From positions 24,120,575 to 24,184,574 of the forward strand of contig OX438748.1 of assembly GCA_949316235.1 (NCBI GenBank): a DNA stretch of 64,000 bases, in the 5' to 3' direction. Origin of the DNA: Oegoconia quadripuncta (Eukaryota > Arthropoda > Insecta > Lepidoptera > Autostichidae). Within the stretch, counting starts at the first letter, position 1; every line of letters starts with the position of its first letter. The position numbers were made by a program, and so were the translations under genes. Shown piece after piece: positions 20,842 to 30,975 of the stretch. Under the pieces are notes generated by a model that was given only the letters and a program-made list of their open reading frames with translations, ran no database searches and was not told the DNA's origin.

Positions 20842-20937
20842 TCTACTTTTATTTCCAAAAGATTTAAATTCACATTCAACAAAAGATATCATGTATCTTA
20901 CGTTGAAATAAATGCTTTAAGTTTGATGAATAAGAAT
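20842..20937 (+). mobile_element. LINE-b 3' tip, second composite copy
   Basis: ATTTCCAAAAGATTTAAATT, CACATTCAACAAAAGATATC and AATGCTTTAAGTTTGATGAA, nearly identical to 19683-19769. It is followed by a full SINE-A at the same junction. Confidence 0.88.
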
Positions 20938-21279
20938 TTACCGCCTCCGTGGCTCAATGTAAACAACATTGGATTTACGATTCGGAGGTCGCGGGTTCGA
21001 TCCCCAGCGGGGTACATGTTTAAGTACTCGGTTTGATTGGTGGTAGTGCATTTTAAATGTCCGCCTGGCTAGCTACCACCATCTTATCTAAATCTGCCGC
21101 CAAACAGCAATGTTAATAGCATTGTTGTGTTCCGGTTGTCAAAGATAAGATAGCCAGTCCCCCAAATGTGTTGGGGTTTCCGAGTCAGTACGCTTCCACC
21201 TTCGACTTCATCTTCACTTAACAACAGGTGTGATTGAGGTCAAGTACGCGAACCCGTCGTGCATGAACAAAAAAAAAAT
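20938..21279 (+). mobile_element. SINE-A, full length
   Basis: Same structure as 19774-20109, with both Pol III boxes intact, and differing from it by only a few percent. It ends in A-rich sequence near 21270. The shared upstream LINE-b tip makes the pair a repeated composite. Confidence 0.95.
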
Positions 21280-21864
21280 GTACACACAAATTTTCCCATT
21301 AATAATATTAAGTTGCGATTAGAGTTGATGTTTCGGATGAAAAGTCTTTATAGTAATAAAAGTTGTCGGGAATACCAAATATACCAAACAAAAGGCGTAA
21401 CCGATTTTCATCAAACATGGCTTAAATTGTAACCCTGTCCCTTCGTTTATTCTTTATCATGAAAGAACCGCACTTAAATCGGACCTCGCATTACTGATAT
21501 ACATCTGGACAAAGACTGGACACACACACACACAACGTTATTAAACACATATCACTCGTAAATGATGTAAAAGATGCAGAAAGCAGCCCTACACGGGATA
21601 TGAACCCGCACTCATTATAGGATGCATTTACATGGTAAATTGCACGTGACCGAAGCGGAACGTATTACCTCGTAACATGTGCCATTAGGAAGTTGAGGGG
21701 TACGCAGACAGACGGACATACATATATGACTGTATGTTTAACAGAGAATATTATTGATGGTGTACTTGAACGTTCAACTACAGGGTGTTTGTTTCAGAGC
21801 GCACAATTTTTAAGGAGTGATTTCTAGATTGCTTGCGTCTTGACTTTTAGACACTTTGATAAAT
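21280..21864. other. Mostly unassigned stretch
   Basis: Includes a short (AC)n tract at 21521-21535. Fragments such as TACGCAGACAGACGGACATA (21711) belong to common insect repeats. No gene is seen. Confidence 0.4.
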
Positions 21865-21997
21865 TTTCCTGAATCCTACAACCTTGGGATCTTCAAGAGC
21901 AGTGTGAATAGGCATTTATTGATTGCAGTGTGAATTCCATCAGGTGACATTGTGGTCATCAAACACGAATCCAGTCAATCAAAAAAAAAAAAAAAAT
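21865..21997 (+). mobile_element. LINE-c 3' end with poly(A)
   Basis: TTTTCCTGAATCCTACAACC, TTGGGATCTTCAAGAGCAG and GTGAATAGGCATTTA encode the terminal FPESYNLGIFKSSVNRHL-type block. GTGACATTGTGGTCATC and AATCCAGTCAATC plus 15 A residues follow. Only the 3' tip is present. Confidence 0.82.
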
Positions 21998-22069
21998 TAA
22001 ATTTAATCACTATCATAGGTAAATGGACATTTTGACACATAAACCATTGGACAGCAACAGATCCCAACT

Positions 22070-22275
22070 AATATTATAAATGCGAAAGTTTATATGTCTG
22101 TATGTATGTATGTATGTATGTTAACTCTTCACACCTATACGGCTGGCCGGATTTAGATGAAATTTGGTGGGTAGACAGATTAGGACCTGGATTAACATAT
22201 AAGCTATTTTTTTGTTGAAGCGATTTTGATAAAATCTTCCACGCGGATGAACTAGCGGAAAGCTAGTGTGTAAAT
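22070..22275 (+). mobile_element. Helitron-like repeat copy
   Basis: Runs from ACTAATATTATAAATGCGAA through CGGATTTAGATGAAATTTGG, AGATTAGGACCTGGATTAAC and CTTCCACGCGGATGAAC to GAAAGCTAG. The same start and end recur at 58082-58288 and, inverted, at 59795-59990. The CTAG end preceded by a short GC-rich palindromic segment resembles a Helitron 3' terminus, but assignment is tentative. A (TGTA)n tract lies at 22099-22120. Confidence 0.58.
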
Positions 22276-22289
22276 ATAATGTGTGTATC

Positions 22290-22516
22290 CTATATTTAAT
22301 TTAATTACTTATGTGCATTTATCCGATTGCTCTTGAACGGTGAAGGAAAACATCGTAAGGACACTTGCATGCCTGAGAAATAAAAATTCAAAGGCATGTG
22401 AAGTCACCAACCCGCATTGGACCAGCGTGGTGGACTATGGCCCATACTCCCACATATACGAGGGAAGGCCTATATCCCTGCAGTGGGATGTTTACGGGCT
22501 GAGATGATGATGATGA
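22290..22516 (+). mobile_element. SINE-D copy, headless
   Basis: TTATCCGATTGCTCTTGAAC through ACCAGCGTGGTGGACTATGG and CCTGCAGTGGGATGTTTACG to a GATGAT tail. The tRNA-like head is missing. A short second tail fragment is at 22688-22726. Confidence 0.85.
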
Positions 22517-22807
22517 TAGATTTATAGATGATACAGACGATACAGACCTGCAAAATACAAAGTCCGCGGAACACAGGTTAAGAAAAAAAAACTGCACTAG
22601 AGTGATCCCATATAAGTGTGGTGATGATCTGACTTAACGACTGCCTTCGTATGAAAACAACCTTTACATAACTAGCCCCTTGCAGTACGAATATCCCTGC
22701 AGTGGGATGTTCACGGGCTGATGATAATGATTCGTGATTCCACATAAAGTATTTAGGTATGTTATGCGACAAAGAAAGGGAATTAACGAAGCACCTTCTG
22801 TGTGATT

Positions 22808-23345
22808 CAAACTTCAAACTTCAAGCATTTATTTCAACGTAAGATAGATGATATCATTTGTTGAATGTCAATTTAAATCTATTGGAAATAAAAAAGTTTA
22901 TTGCATTTATTTGTCAGTCGGTATGTCCAAGCTACTACCGCTTCGGAAAGGGGGATCTGTGGGAAAAGAAGCGGCGCAAGAAACCCACAGGATCATTGTT
23001 GTTCTTCTTTTTTTTTTAAATAAAGTATATAACTAATGCAATTTTATAATTTTGGGGAGCTGGTCGAAGTACATCAAGCGTGTTTGTCATTCAGGTAGTC
23101 ACAAATTTTATAATAACCCTTTTTTGCTAATGTTATTTTGACATAATCTTTAAATTTTTTCTCAGTTAGATTAATGATATTCTCAGGTATAAGGTTATAA
23201 AAGCGTATACAGTGTCCCACAAATGATGTATTAACTTTGCTTTGTCTGAACATAGGGGTAGCCAATTTGTTCTTATATCTCAAATTTAAATTATGCTTGT
23301 CACTATTTTTCGGGAACGTAGAAATATTTTTTCGAACGTACATAA
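22808..23345 (-). pseudogene. LINE-b reverse transcriptase C-terminus and 3' UTR
   Basis: The best LINE-b copy. The minus-strand frame 23074-23343 reads LRYKNKLATPMFRQSKVNTS, FVGHCIRFYNLIPENI, then KKGYYKICDYLNDKHA. The R.KxKL..P..R..KV..SF.G.CIRFYN.IP block and the terminal KKGYY.I.DYLND block are typical of the last ~90 residues of CR1/L2-like reverse transcriptases. The 3' UTR runs to 22808 and ends in an AAGTTTGAAGTTTGAA microsatellite rather than poly(A), also typical of that group. The 5' part, with RT core and endonuclease, is absent. Confidence 0.85.
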
Positions 23346-23775
23346 TATTTTCGTAAATGAACAGTGAAGGAACAGTTAAAATATTAATTTCTTTAAGCCT
23401 GTCCCGGAGAGAGTCATATTAGATTGCAATGCCATGGCCGCAAGTTGTCTGCGTCATCTGGGTAAGGGTATCCTGAACCTAGTGACATGCTCCTTCCACT
23501 AACCTGTATCATAAGACTTAAGAAGTAGAGCGAAAGCAGGGGAAATGCACAGAAGATCCTGATTGGGTTGAAGTGCCTTTGGGCATATGGTAACACCACG
23601 ACAAATATAGGAATAGAATAGATACATTTATACCATTTGTTTACTTGTAATTTTGTTTTTTTTTTTTCAAGGAATTATATTTTCAAATCACGTGATTCTA
23701 TCACAACGTAAAAAAAAAAAAAAAAAGAGACGCCCCGAATACAGAACCTCCTCCTTTTTTGAAGTCGTTTAAAAA
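23346..23775. other. Unassigned stretch
   Basis: Two A/T homopolymer runs (23659-23668 and 23711-23726). No other structure is recognisable. Confidence 0.4.
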
Positions 23776-24242
23776 TATAAATGGGTACCATACACTCAGC
23801 GCCATCTAGTTCCACACTAAGCAACTAGGCTTGTATTATGGATACCAGATGGTTGATAAACTACCTACACAAATACATTTTTTTTTTTGTAAATAAATAC
23901 GTTAATAAATGAAAAAAATCCATAACTCGGGAACACAAGTCTGTATTCATCATATAAATATATGCCCCTAGCGGGATTCGAACCCGCGACCTTTTGGTAT
24001 TCATACATACATACACAATGTCACGCCTGTTTCCCGTAGGGGTAGGCAAAGGCCACATACTTCCACTTGCTACGATCCTGACACACCTCTTCTGCTTCCT
24101 TCACTCTCATTAGGTTGTTCATACATGCTCGAATGATCAAATCGGGGACGTCTTAAAGAAAGGCCAAGTCAAGAGTACTCTAAACCGATGAGCATGTATG
24201 AACAACCTTTGGTATAGCAGTCAGAACACGAAATAGGTCGTC
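23776..24242 (-). mobile_element. SINE-B copy interrupted by an RTE-like fragment
   Basis: Minus-strand SINE-B from the tail (AGCGCCATCTAGTTCCACAC) to the B-box (GCGGGATTCGAACCCGCGAC) at 23971-23990. The insertion at 24001-24207 interrupts it, after which the head resumes (GGTATAGCAGTCAGA) and ends ATAGGTCGTC at 24242. Confidence 0.92.
24001..24207 (-). mobile_element. RTE-like LINE 3' fragment inside SINE-B
   Basis: 207 bp flanked by an 8-bp duplication TTTGGTAT (23993-24000, 24208-24215). Minus-strand translation near the end reads RVKEAEEVCQDRSKWKYVAF, AYPYGKQA and a stop, a C-terminal tip often seen in insect RTE-like elements. The 3' tail is ATGT repeats (24003-24014 on the plus strand as ATAC). 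Its 5' part carries an inverted repeat: 24112-24130 and 24190-24208 are exact complements. Confidence 0.85.
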
Positions 24243-24424
24243 AAATTGGCGCAATTTTGTTCCTTTGGGCACTATTTAACAATATTTGAGCATTTATTGG
24301 CTCAATTTTATCTTCGAATCAATATCAATATTATCAAATTAGCTGAATTGTATTCCACTTTTGCGTATTCTAGCATCACGAAGGTATTATTCTGCAATTT
24401 ACAGATAGTCGCACTGATTATTTT

Positions 24425-24582
24425 TTTTAATGATTGACTGGATTCGCGTTTGAACACAATCTCACCTGATAGAAAGTGACGATGTGGTCGGAGATGAAGC
24501 ACGCAATCTCAGTAAATGCCTCTTCACTCTGCTCTTGAAGATCCCAAGGTTGTAGGATTCAGGAAAGACTGATTCTGCAAGT
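24425..24582 (-). mobile_element. LINE-c 3' end
   Basis: Reverse complement of the LINE-c terminus: TGATTGACTGGATTCGCGTT, then CACTCTGCTCTTGAAGATCC and CAAGGTTGTAGGATTCAGG. The T-run preceding it at 24420-24428 is the poly(A) on the minus strand. Confidence 0.82.
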
Positions 24583-25389
24583 TACGTGATAAGCTAGCGG
24601 GAGTGAGGGGGACAGAGGAAAAGAAAAGACAGCCTGTATAACCCCAACCGCTTTTCATGTAAATGATGCACATTATAGTAAGCTAGCACGAGCGTAGATA
24701 TTTGCTCGTTTAGCCCACCAATGGTACCTACATTAGCTCGTACTGCACACAGTAAAACAAGTTCACTGGCAAGCTAATGTTCATAAAGTAAGCCAAACCA
24801 CCTTAATTTGACGTGCATGATACTATAATATACAGTCGAATTCAGCTATTTCAACAATGTAAAAAACTGTCCTGAATTAGTTATTATTTTTATTCATTCC
24901 TCTCGGAGAAGGCAAAGGGATCTAAGCCCATACAACCATGTCTTATTTCTCTTATTTCTTCAGTATATAAGTCAGTCTCAGTCAAAGCAAATAATTCGTC
25001 GTATACTTGGCGTATACAGAGGCTAGTCACGGTCAAGTCATTCTTCAAACTCAAACTCAAATCATTTATTGCATTCCTTATGTTTTGTTGTGATGACATT
25101 ATTCAGTAAAGTGGCAGAATACTATACAAAAGATTTTGGCGGTTACTTGTGGGAAAGCTTCGTTACGCACTTTAATTTACACTTCCCTTCGCTTGTACAC
25201 CATCACTAACTTTACTGATTAATCGACACTTACGCCATTTTGAATTTATGCCATTGTATTTAAAATGGCGGACGTCAAATCGTGGCGGGACAAGTGCCCG
25301 TATGGTATATGTACTCCGATTGCATATTAATTGGGAGATAGTAGTTTCACTGGAACTGCCTTTAGTAATGTATGTTTGTCTATAAGTCA
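24583..25389. other. Unassigned stretch
   Basis: No recognisable element termini. Open frames at 24890-25099 and 25172-25390 have no motif I can name. Confidence 0.35.
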
Positions 25390-25665
25390 TCAGTTATTAT
25401 ATTAACAATCAGATCGTTCACATGCCAGACTATTTCACAATCAATAATGAAAAGTAAAAACCTTTTTGTTATACTTATAAAAATCTTTATGTAAAATCAA
25501 AGCCTGATTTTAAAAGAGCAACCATTCGAGTTTCTTGCTTGTTCTTCTCAGGGGAAAATTGCATTTTGAAGAAGCAGTAGCTTAAATATGTAAAATTGAC
25601 TATTTTAAGTGTACTCTGTGTACCTACAAAATAAAGCATTTTTGACTTTGACTTTGACTTTGTGG
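25390..25665 (+). mobile_element. LINE-a 3' UTR, TTTGAC-type tail
   Basis: GCCAGACTATTTCACAATCA, GAGCAACCATTCGAGTTTCT, TGCTTGTTCTTCTCAGGGGA, ACAAAATAAAGCATTTTTGA and a (CTTTGA)n tail at 25638-25662. Same 3' UTR as at 41000-41215. Confidence 0.85.
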
Positions 25666-26134
25666 AATAGTTAAAAAGTTTTGTTTTGTTTTGCCAATGG
25701 ACTTGAACTTCAAGTCTGGATCCTGATTTCCATGCACTCAAGATATTATTTATCTCTAAGTGTGAAAGTAACATACCTACTGATGTCCATCGATATTGAA
25801 ACTCGAACGTGTCAGAATCACTCCTCTGGCGCCTGATTCTCGCACACTCGAGATTTCATTTTCGATAAACATCTCTCTTTGTTAAACGGTTTGTCTCTTT
25901 TGCACTTGCTAATAAGTATGAAAGTGACAGATGTACTAATGGCTATCGGCAATAAAATCTCGAACACGTGAGAATTATACCTGCAGTAAATCTCACGCAA
26001 TTTAGCTATTTTTGATGAAAATCGGTTAGGCCGTTTCGAAGACAGTTAGTTGGTATAATTTTGATGATATTATAGTACTTACCTAGAGATAATTTTCACA
26101 TTATAGTTATCCTATAAACAGTTACTATTCTTTC
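25666..26134. repeat. Dispersed repeat pair
   Basis: Positions 25715-25820 and 25830-25985 share ACTCGAGATT/ACTCAAGATA, AGTGTGAAAGTAACATACC/AGTATGAAAGTGACAGATG and ATATTGAAACTCGAACGTG/AATAAAATCTCGAACACGTG. They look like two tandem diverged copies of the repeat also at 20255-20385. Confidence 0.55.
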
Positions 26135-26285
26135 CGAAGGGCATTTTTAAATGTCCATTGGGTATCACCATCTTAGTTTGCCGCCAAGCAGCAATATTGA
26201 TAGCATTGCGCATTGCAGTGTTCCGACATTTTGATATAAGATAGTCAGTCGCCCAAATATGTTGTGGGTTTGAAGCCGTGAACCG
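26135..26285 (+). mobile_element. Diverged SINE-A copy
   Basis: GGGCATTTTTAAATGTCC, GCCGCCAAGCAGCAATATTG, AGATAGTCAGTCGCCCAAAT, GTTGTGGGTTT. Clearly older than other SINE-A copies; head and tail are missing. Confidence 0.78.
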
Positions 26286-26669
26286 TTCGGCCATTGCAAA
26301 CTATCACTTATCACATAAACTGCAAAAATGATAATCCATCTTTTCGGCTTGTCGTAGGCGGGTAAAAGGATCATAAAAGTATGACTATGACCGTTGCCGC
26401 TAGTATGCACTGAACCATAATAGAGCGTTGTCCACGGGGGGATTTTCCTATGTATAAGATTGTGTATTCAGTATGTTTATTGCAGTATCACAAATATAAA
26501 GTACATGCTTACGAGTGTATGGAGACTACAATATTCTTTCTGTGGGGAAAGTGGGGCTTGCTTTGTTTTACAAAAACTGGCCGTTCGCGCAATTTATCGA
26601 TTGAGACTTGCAGTGTCACTTAGAGACAGATTTAAAGAGTATAATACTCTAACCTCTTCGTCACAGTAC

Positions 26670-26808
26670 ATTTTTGTAAATCTAATATATGTAAAAAAAT
26701 ATAGCATCATTTAGGAAAAATAGTGATAAACATGATGTCGATACAAGAAATAAGGATAAATTTGCAGGGCACATAAGTCGCCTCCGAAAAGTCAGTAAAA
26801 CAACCGAC
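26670..26808 (+). pseudogene. LINE-a reverse transcriptase remnant
   Basis: Plus-strand translation of 26733-26800 reads HDVDTRNKDKFAGHISRLRK and VSKT, matching the copy at 40740-40830. This is the HxxxTRxKxKL…SRLxKVxxSF region near the C-terminus of CR1/L2-like RTs. Truncated on the right. Confidence 0.75.
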
Positions 26809-27158
26809 TTTACTATGGTTCCGTCCTCATGATCGCGCCAAGGCCTTTGCATGATCATATAATATAGTTTATTAATAGGACCTATAGGTGGAAAATGAAT
26901 ATTACTACGTGTAATCTTTACTTTCACTCGCGCGAATAATTCGCATAATAACTATTAAATATTTGCATCCACTTCAGTATGTGCGAATATATGAATATTT
27001 TTGTGTATATATTATAATAAATAATCAGTGAATTATATAACACTGGATTTCGCCTGCGTGGATTTTATTTTCTGGGAAAAGATCATGTCCTAATCCAATG
27101 TAACCGATGATAAATCTTAACCAAAAACGTTAATATTTGTGAATATTAAATATAAATA
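26809..27158. other. Unassigned stretch
   Basis: Nothing recognisable. Confidence 0.35.
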
Positions 27159-27159
27159 A

Positions 27160-27385
27160 ATATCTTTGCACTTGCACACAGCGCCATCTAGTTCCACACT
27201 AAGCAACTAGGCTTGTATTATTGATGCGAAATGGTTGATAAACTACACATATACATATTTTTTTAAAATAAATACATATATAAAATGAAAAACAACTCAT
27301 TCATTTCATTCAGCTATGGAGCTGTATTCATAATACAAACAATTCTGCCCCTAGCGAGATTCGAACCCGAACTTTTGGTTTTACT
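27160..27385 (-). mobile_element. SINE-B copy
   Basis: Minus strand: AGCGCCATCTAGTTCCACAC, AATGGTTGATAAACTACACA, GCCCCTAGCGAGATTCGAAC. The head is truncated after the B-box, which has one mismatch. Confidence 0.85.
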
Positions 27386-27734
27386 TTATTCATATCAACG
27401 ATTTAATCATTTAGAAATAATACCGCCATATCATTATTAAATCAGCTGAAACAAATTTAAACCAAAAACGTTCAGTCTTCGAACGGTAAAACCATTGTAA
27501 AGTAGCGCGACTGGCCCCAACTGAAGGGGTTTGGAATCCCCATTTCTATCTACAGGGTTAGTCGGAAAGGGGGTACTAAGCCGAAAGTTGGTTATAGTGT
27601 CATCGATAAGTGTTTTATTGCCAATTAGATAAATGGGGAAAACGCATATTTTTGTTTCCATACAAAGTTATTAAATTATTTAATTTAAGAAAATTTGGAC
27701 AACCCTATAATTCATGAATGAAAAGAGACAAAAT

Positions 27735-27890
27735 AATCGACGCCCAAAATGACGCGGACCCCGCCCATTTTGCCCTGCGTGTGCGTCGGGTCCATCAAAC
27801 GCGCCGCCGTCTGTTGACACGGGCCGCCCGCCCTTTGACACGCGCCGCCCGCCCTTTGTCGGGCACCGACATAGCGTGTGCCGTCGGAAG
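27735..27890. repeat. GC-rich block in T1 with tandem 21-mers
   Basis: Markedly GC-rich against an AT-rich surround. Two adjacent near-copies of a ~21-nt unit built on GCCGCCCGCCCTTTG lie at about 27815-27860. The inverted copy of T1 carries the same block at about 34490-34645. Confidence 0.85.
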
Positions 27891-28250
27891 TTACCGAAAT
27901 GTGGATTACGTGTATGGCGGGATTATGGGTGACCAGAGCCCCATACATTCCATCAAATTTTCATGAAGTTCATAAGTGCATAACCAGTTCCACCTCAAAC
28001 TATCGAAATTTTGTATTGTCGGCAAAATATTAAATTATTCCAGAAATCCCAACTGAATCATCCAGGTAAACAAAGCAACTGTGTTAAATGTTTTCAAACA
28101 CGTCGGCCCAACAAAGCCACAGGCAGACATAGGCTTCAAGGTTATTACATATTTTTTATGTAACGGGGCTTAAAAACTACTTTTAGTTTGAAATCAAAGT
28201 TTACCTACCTAAAGATTTTAATCGTTTGAGCTGTTACTGGATACGCATTT

Positions 28251-28452
28251 TCTACCACCATCTTATCTAAAACTGCCACCACGCAGTAATGTTTAATAGC
28301 ATTGTTGTGTTCCGGTTGTCAGAGATAAGATAGCCAGTCCCCCAAATGTGTTGGGGTTTCCGGGTCAGTACGTTTCCACCTTCGACCTCATTTTCACTTA
28401 ACATCAAGTGTGATTGAGGGCAAGTACAAACCCGTTTTGCATAAAAAAAAAT
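28251..28452 (+). mobile_element. SINE-A inside T1 left copy
   Basis: Headless SINE-A from CTACCACCATCTTATCTAAA to poly(A). It carries private changes (ACTGCCACCACGCAGTAATG) that also occur in the T1 right copy at 33925-34127, so it was already in the T1 ancestor. Confidence 0.92.
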
Positions 28453-29904
28453 ACGCGTTTTCGAACCTTACTGTACCTAGGTACCTAACCTAGGTTTTTA
28501 ACAAGAATGATGGTTTAATTTTTAATGAAACAACTAACCTTTTCTGATGATGACGTTGTTATTCCGTACGTAACACAAACACGCGCTGCATTTGTGTCCA
28601 CATAGCCACACTATTACATTAAGCACAAGTTGAAGCACTCTTTGTAATCAAGCTTCTCGAGCTTCCGTAAGTACCTACGTGATCACGTCTTCCTACACAA
28701 TTCATATCGTAGTATTTTTGATTGGTGTACTCCACCGGCATATCGTGAATTATTAACAATAACAACTAATACCTACCAAACAAATACAATTAATAGCGAC
28801 AACAACTAATAACAAAGAAAATCTCTAACGATAATAAATAACAAATAACGACGAACTAAGACGACTCGCGAAAATAATCGACTGCTTGCACGGAAGTGGT
28901 AGAAGCGACTGGCTTTAATTTAGGTATTTTTTATTTCTTCGTATTTTATAGGGATTTCGGCGAATTCGGATTCGAATGCACTTGCCGAAAGGCAGGGCGT
29001 GGCTTGCGCATGCGTGTGTGTGTGTGTCAAGTCAAGACTGTGTAATGTGCGCAAACGCAGAGGGGTTAGTAGGTATCAATACGTAAACATGTTTCGATTT
29101 TTTTAAATTCAGAATGACATTAATTACCAATTAGTTTTAGTAGCATTTCATTGACGTGGACATTTTACATGGATTTCCAGCTGCTTAGTGGTATGTGGAA
29201 GTTCCAAAGTATGATTTATTAACCGATTTCCAAAAAGAAGGTTTTAAATTCGACCGTTTGTGACTCGATATCTTCGTAAATTTTTACCCGATTAAAAAAA
29301 TATTTCTTGGTTGAGAAGGGTAAATCGCCAATGATCCACTCCAGAGTAGAAGATGGAACCTTTCTGAAATCGAATGTTTTGACAATTTTTATTCTTACTT
29401 TTGCGTTCAAACCTACTTATGGAATCTTAATTTAGGCCCAGCATTAATTATGAAATCCTAAAAGAAATACTGAAGGAATAAGTTTTTTTTTGGTTACCAG
29501 CTTACCAAGCCTCACGGAGGGTGTAGGCTGTAGGCAAAATATCGTAATAGTGAAAAGTTTCAAACTCTATGTTAACCATTTTTATGAATGAAACACAGCT
29601 GATTAGGGCTACTTGGTAGTATTTTGTTATGACATGTTTAAAGGGCATTTTCTCGAAATGTATTGAGTTTTGAGGAAAGTTGTAGAACAAACGTTGTTCG
29701 TTATAACGGGTACTTTTACAGCCTTTCGGCTTAGTACCCCCTTTCCGACTAGCATTGTATAGTCAAGATGACACCTCTTCAATGAGTGTCACTTACATAC
29801 TCCATAACGAATTCGCACTATGGTGGTACTATGATTTTTATGAACCACGACGCAGTCTGTATTGAAGTTGGAGATTTTCAGCTCGACCTGATGATCTTCG
29901 AATT

Positions 29905-30065
29905 GTCATTGATAATCAAACAAACAAAATATTCTTTATTGTACAACAATAAGAAACATAAGAAAAATAACAAAAAGGGGATAGTACAATTTGGCGGCCT
30001 TGTCACTAAAAGCGATCTCTTCCACGCAAACTTTGGGTTAGGAAGCATTAAGCACATGATATGTA
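29905..30065 (-). mobile_element. LINE 3' UTR fragment
   Basis: On the minus strand: GAAGAGATCGCTTTTAGTGA, CAAGGCCGCCAAATTGTACT and TACAATAAAGAATATTTTG. The same arrangement recurs at 38060-38200. These are common 3' ends of an insect LINE whose coding part is absent here. Confidence 0.65.
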
Positions 30066-30623
30066 GGTAGCGTACGCGGTGAACTAATTTTAATAAAATA
30101 AATAAATCACCCATATAAATACATACGTTAATTGAATACGTCATACCGACCTTCTCTTCACTTTTTCAACCCAAACTGAAACTACAATAGTTATCATCCT
30201 TATCATCTGGGACACTACCCACTACATAAATCCATCATAAAGATTTAAATAACTTCAAATGGCTATTTATAAATTTATAGAGTATTATTTAATGACATAC
30301 TCGACTTGTGCCAATATCAATAATACTAAAAAGGCGGAATTCACGAAGAATCTTAAAAAATGTTTTAAAATATCTGTCACAATACTTAACAAAGCCTCTT
30401 TTTAACGAATATTTAAAGCAAACAGTCGTAACTGCTCTAACCAAATTTCTCACCCTAAGTAGTATAATCAGGTATCGTAGGTACGCTGTGCGCAATTTAA
30501 ATTGTGAATATTTAGGATGCATATCAATTCCCAATGAAAGTTATTGTAGATAGTGAATTTATTTTCAGAAGCGAAATATATAATACATTTGTAAGTAATT
30601 ATAAATATGCATTACGAATGAAT
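30066..30623. other. Unassigned stretch
   Basis: Two complementary open frames at 30289-30553 are strand shadows of each other with no motif. Nothing else is recognisable. Confidence 0.35.
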
Positions 30624-30765
30624 AATATCCTTGAACATACACACATCGCCATCTAGTTCCTTGGTTTATCGACCATCTGGTATCCACAACACAAGCCTAT
30701 AGTTGCTTACTGTGGAACTAGATGGCGCTGTGTGTATGTGTAAGGATATTTATTTTTATTTTATT
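30624..30765. mobile_element. Inverted pair of SINE-B tails
   Basis: 30624-30660 is a minus-strand SINE-B tail (CATCGCCATCTAGTTCC). From about 30664 a plus-strand SINE-B tail follows (ACCATCTGGTATCCACAACA, CTAGATGGCGCTGTGTGTAT). The arms 30624-30660 and 30714-30750 pair over 37 bp with three mismatches. Confidence 0.88.
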
Positions 30766-30786
30766 AAAAAAAATGTTATTATCACA

Positions 30787-30975
30787 AATATTATCTACAT
30801 CCTCCCAAAGATTGATCGGTGATATCAAATCGGTGATATACACATGAAAGGATCGAACGGAAGTCAAATCAGTGATCAATATCTTACTATAACATTTGTT
30901 TTTTACAGAATAATAAAAGTCATTTATATGTATAATTCATTCCATCCGAATGCTATATAACTTCAACTGTAACAC
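30787..30975. repeat. Dispersed repeat also at 44522-44700
   Basis: TCCTCCCAAAGATTGATCGG, GGAAGTCAAATCAGTGATCA and GAATGCTATATAACTTCAAC are shared with 44520-44700, where the copy is interrupted. Function and superfamily unknown. Confidence 0.7.

Larger units (their letters stand above)
27553..29757 (+). mobile_element. T1 transposon, left copy (2205 bp)
   Basis: Ends are inverted repeats of 35 bp (27553-27587 and 29723-29757) that agree after the first few bases: outer CAGGGTTAGTCGGAAAGGGG versus inner CAATGCTAGTCGGAAAGGGG, then GGTACTAAGCCGAAAG in both. TA flanks both ends (27551-27552, 29758-29759), pointing to a TA-targeting superfamily such as Tc1/mariner-pogo. Internal features are a GC-rich block at 27735-27890, a SINE-A at 28251-28452, and a (GT)7 tract near 29014-29027. 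Short open frames (at most 82 codons) show no transposase motif, so it is non-autonomous. A near-identical inverted copy is at 32621-34824. Confidence 0.93.

Noticed and set aside
19774..21279. CRISPR-like array from spaced repeats
   Set aside because: The repeats are 300-bp SINEs with poly(A) tails and irregular spacing in an insect genome.
27712..27966. Overlapping ~80-codon frames in the GC-rich block of T1
   Set aside because: Open on both strands because the block is GC-rich and repetitive (stop codons are rare); no transposase or other motif is present.
29219..29690. Two T1 frames as a split transposase
   Set aside because: No DDE/D motif, no helix-turn-helix, and both are under 65 codons; the conservation between copies only reflects recent duplication of the DNA.
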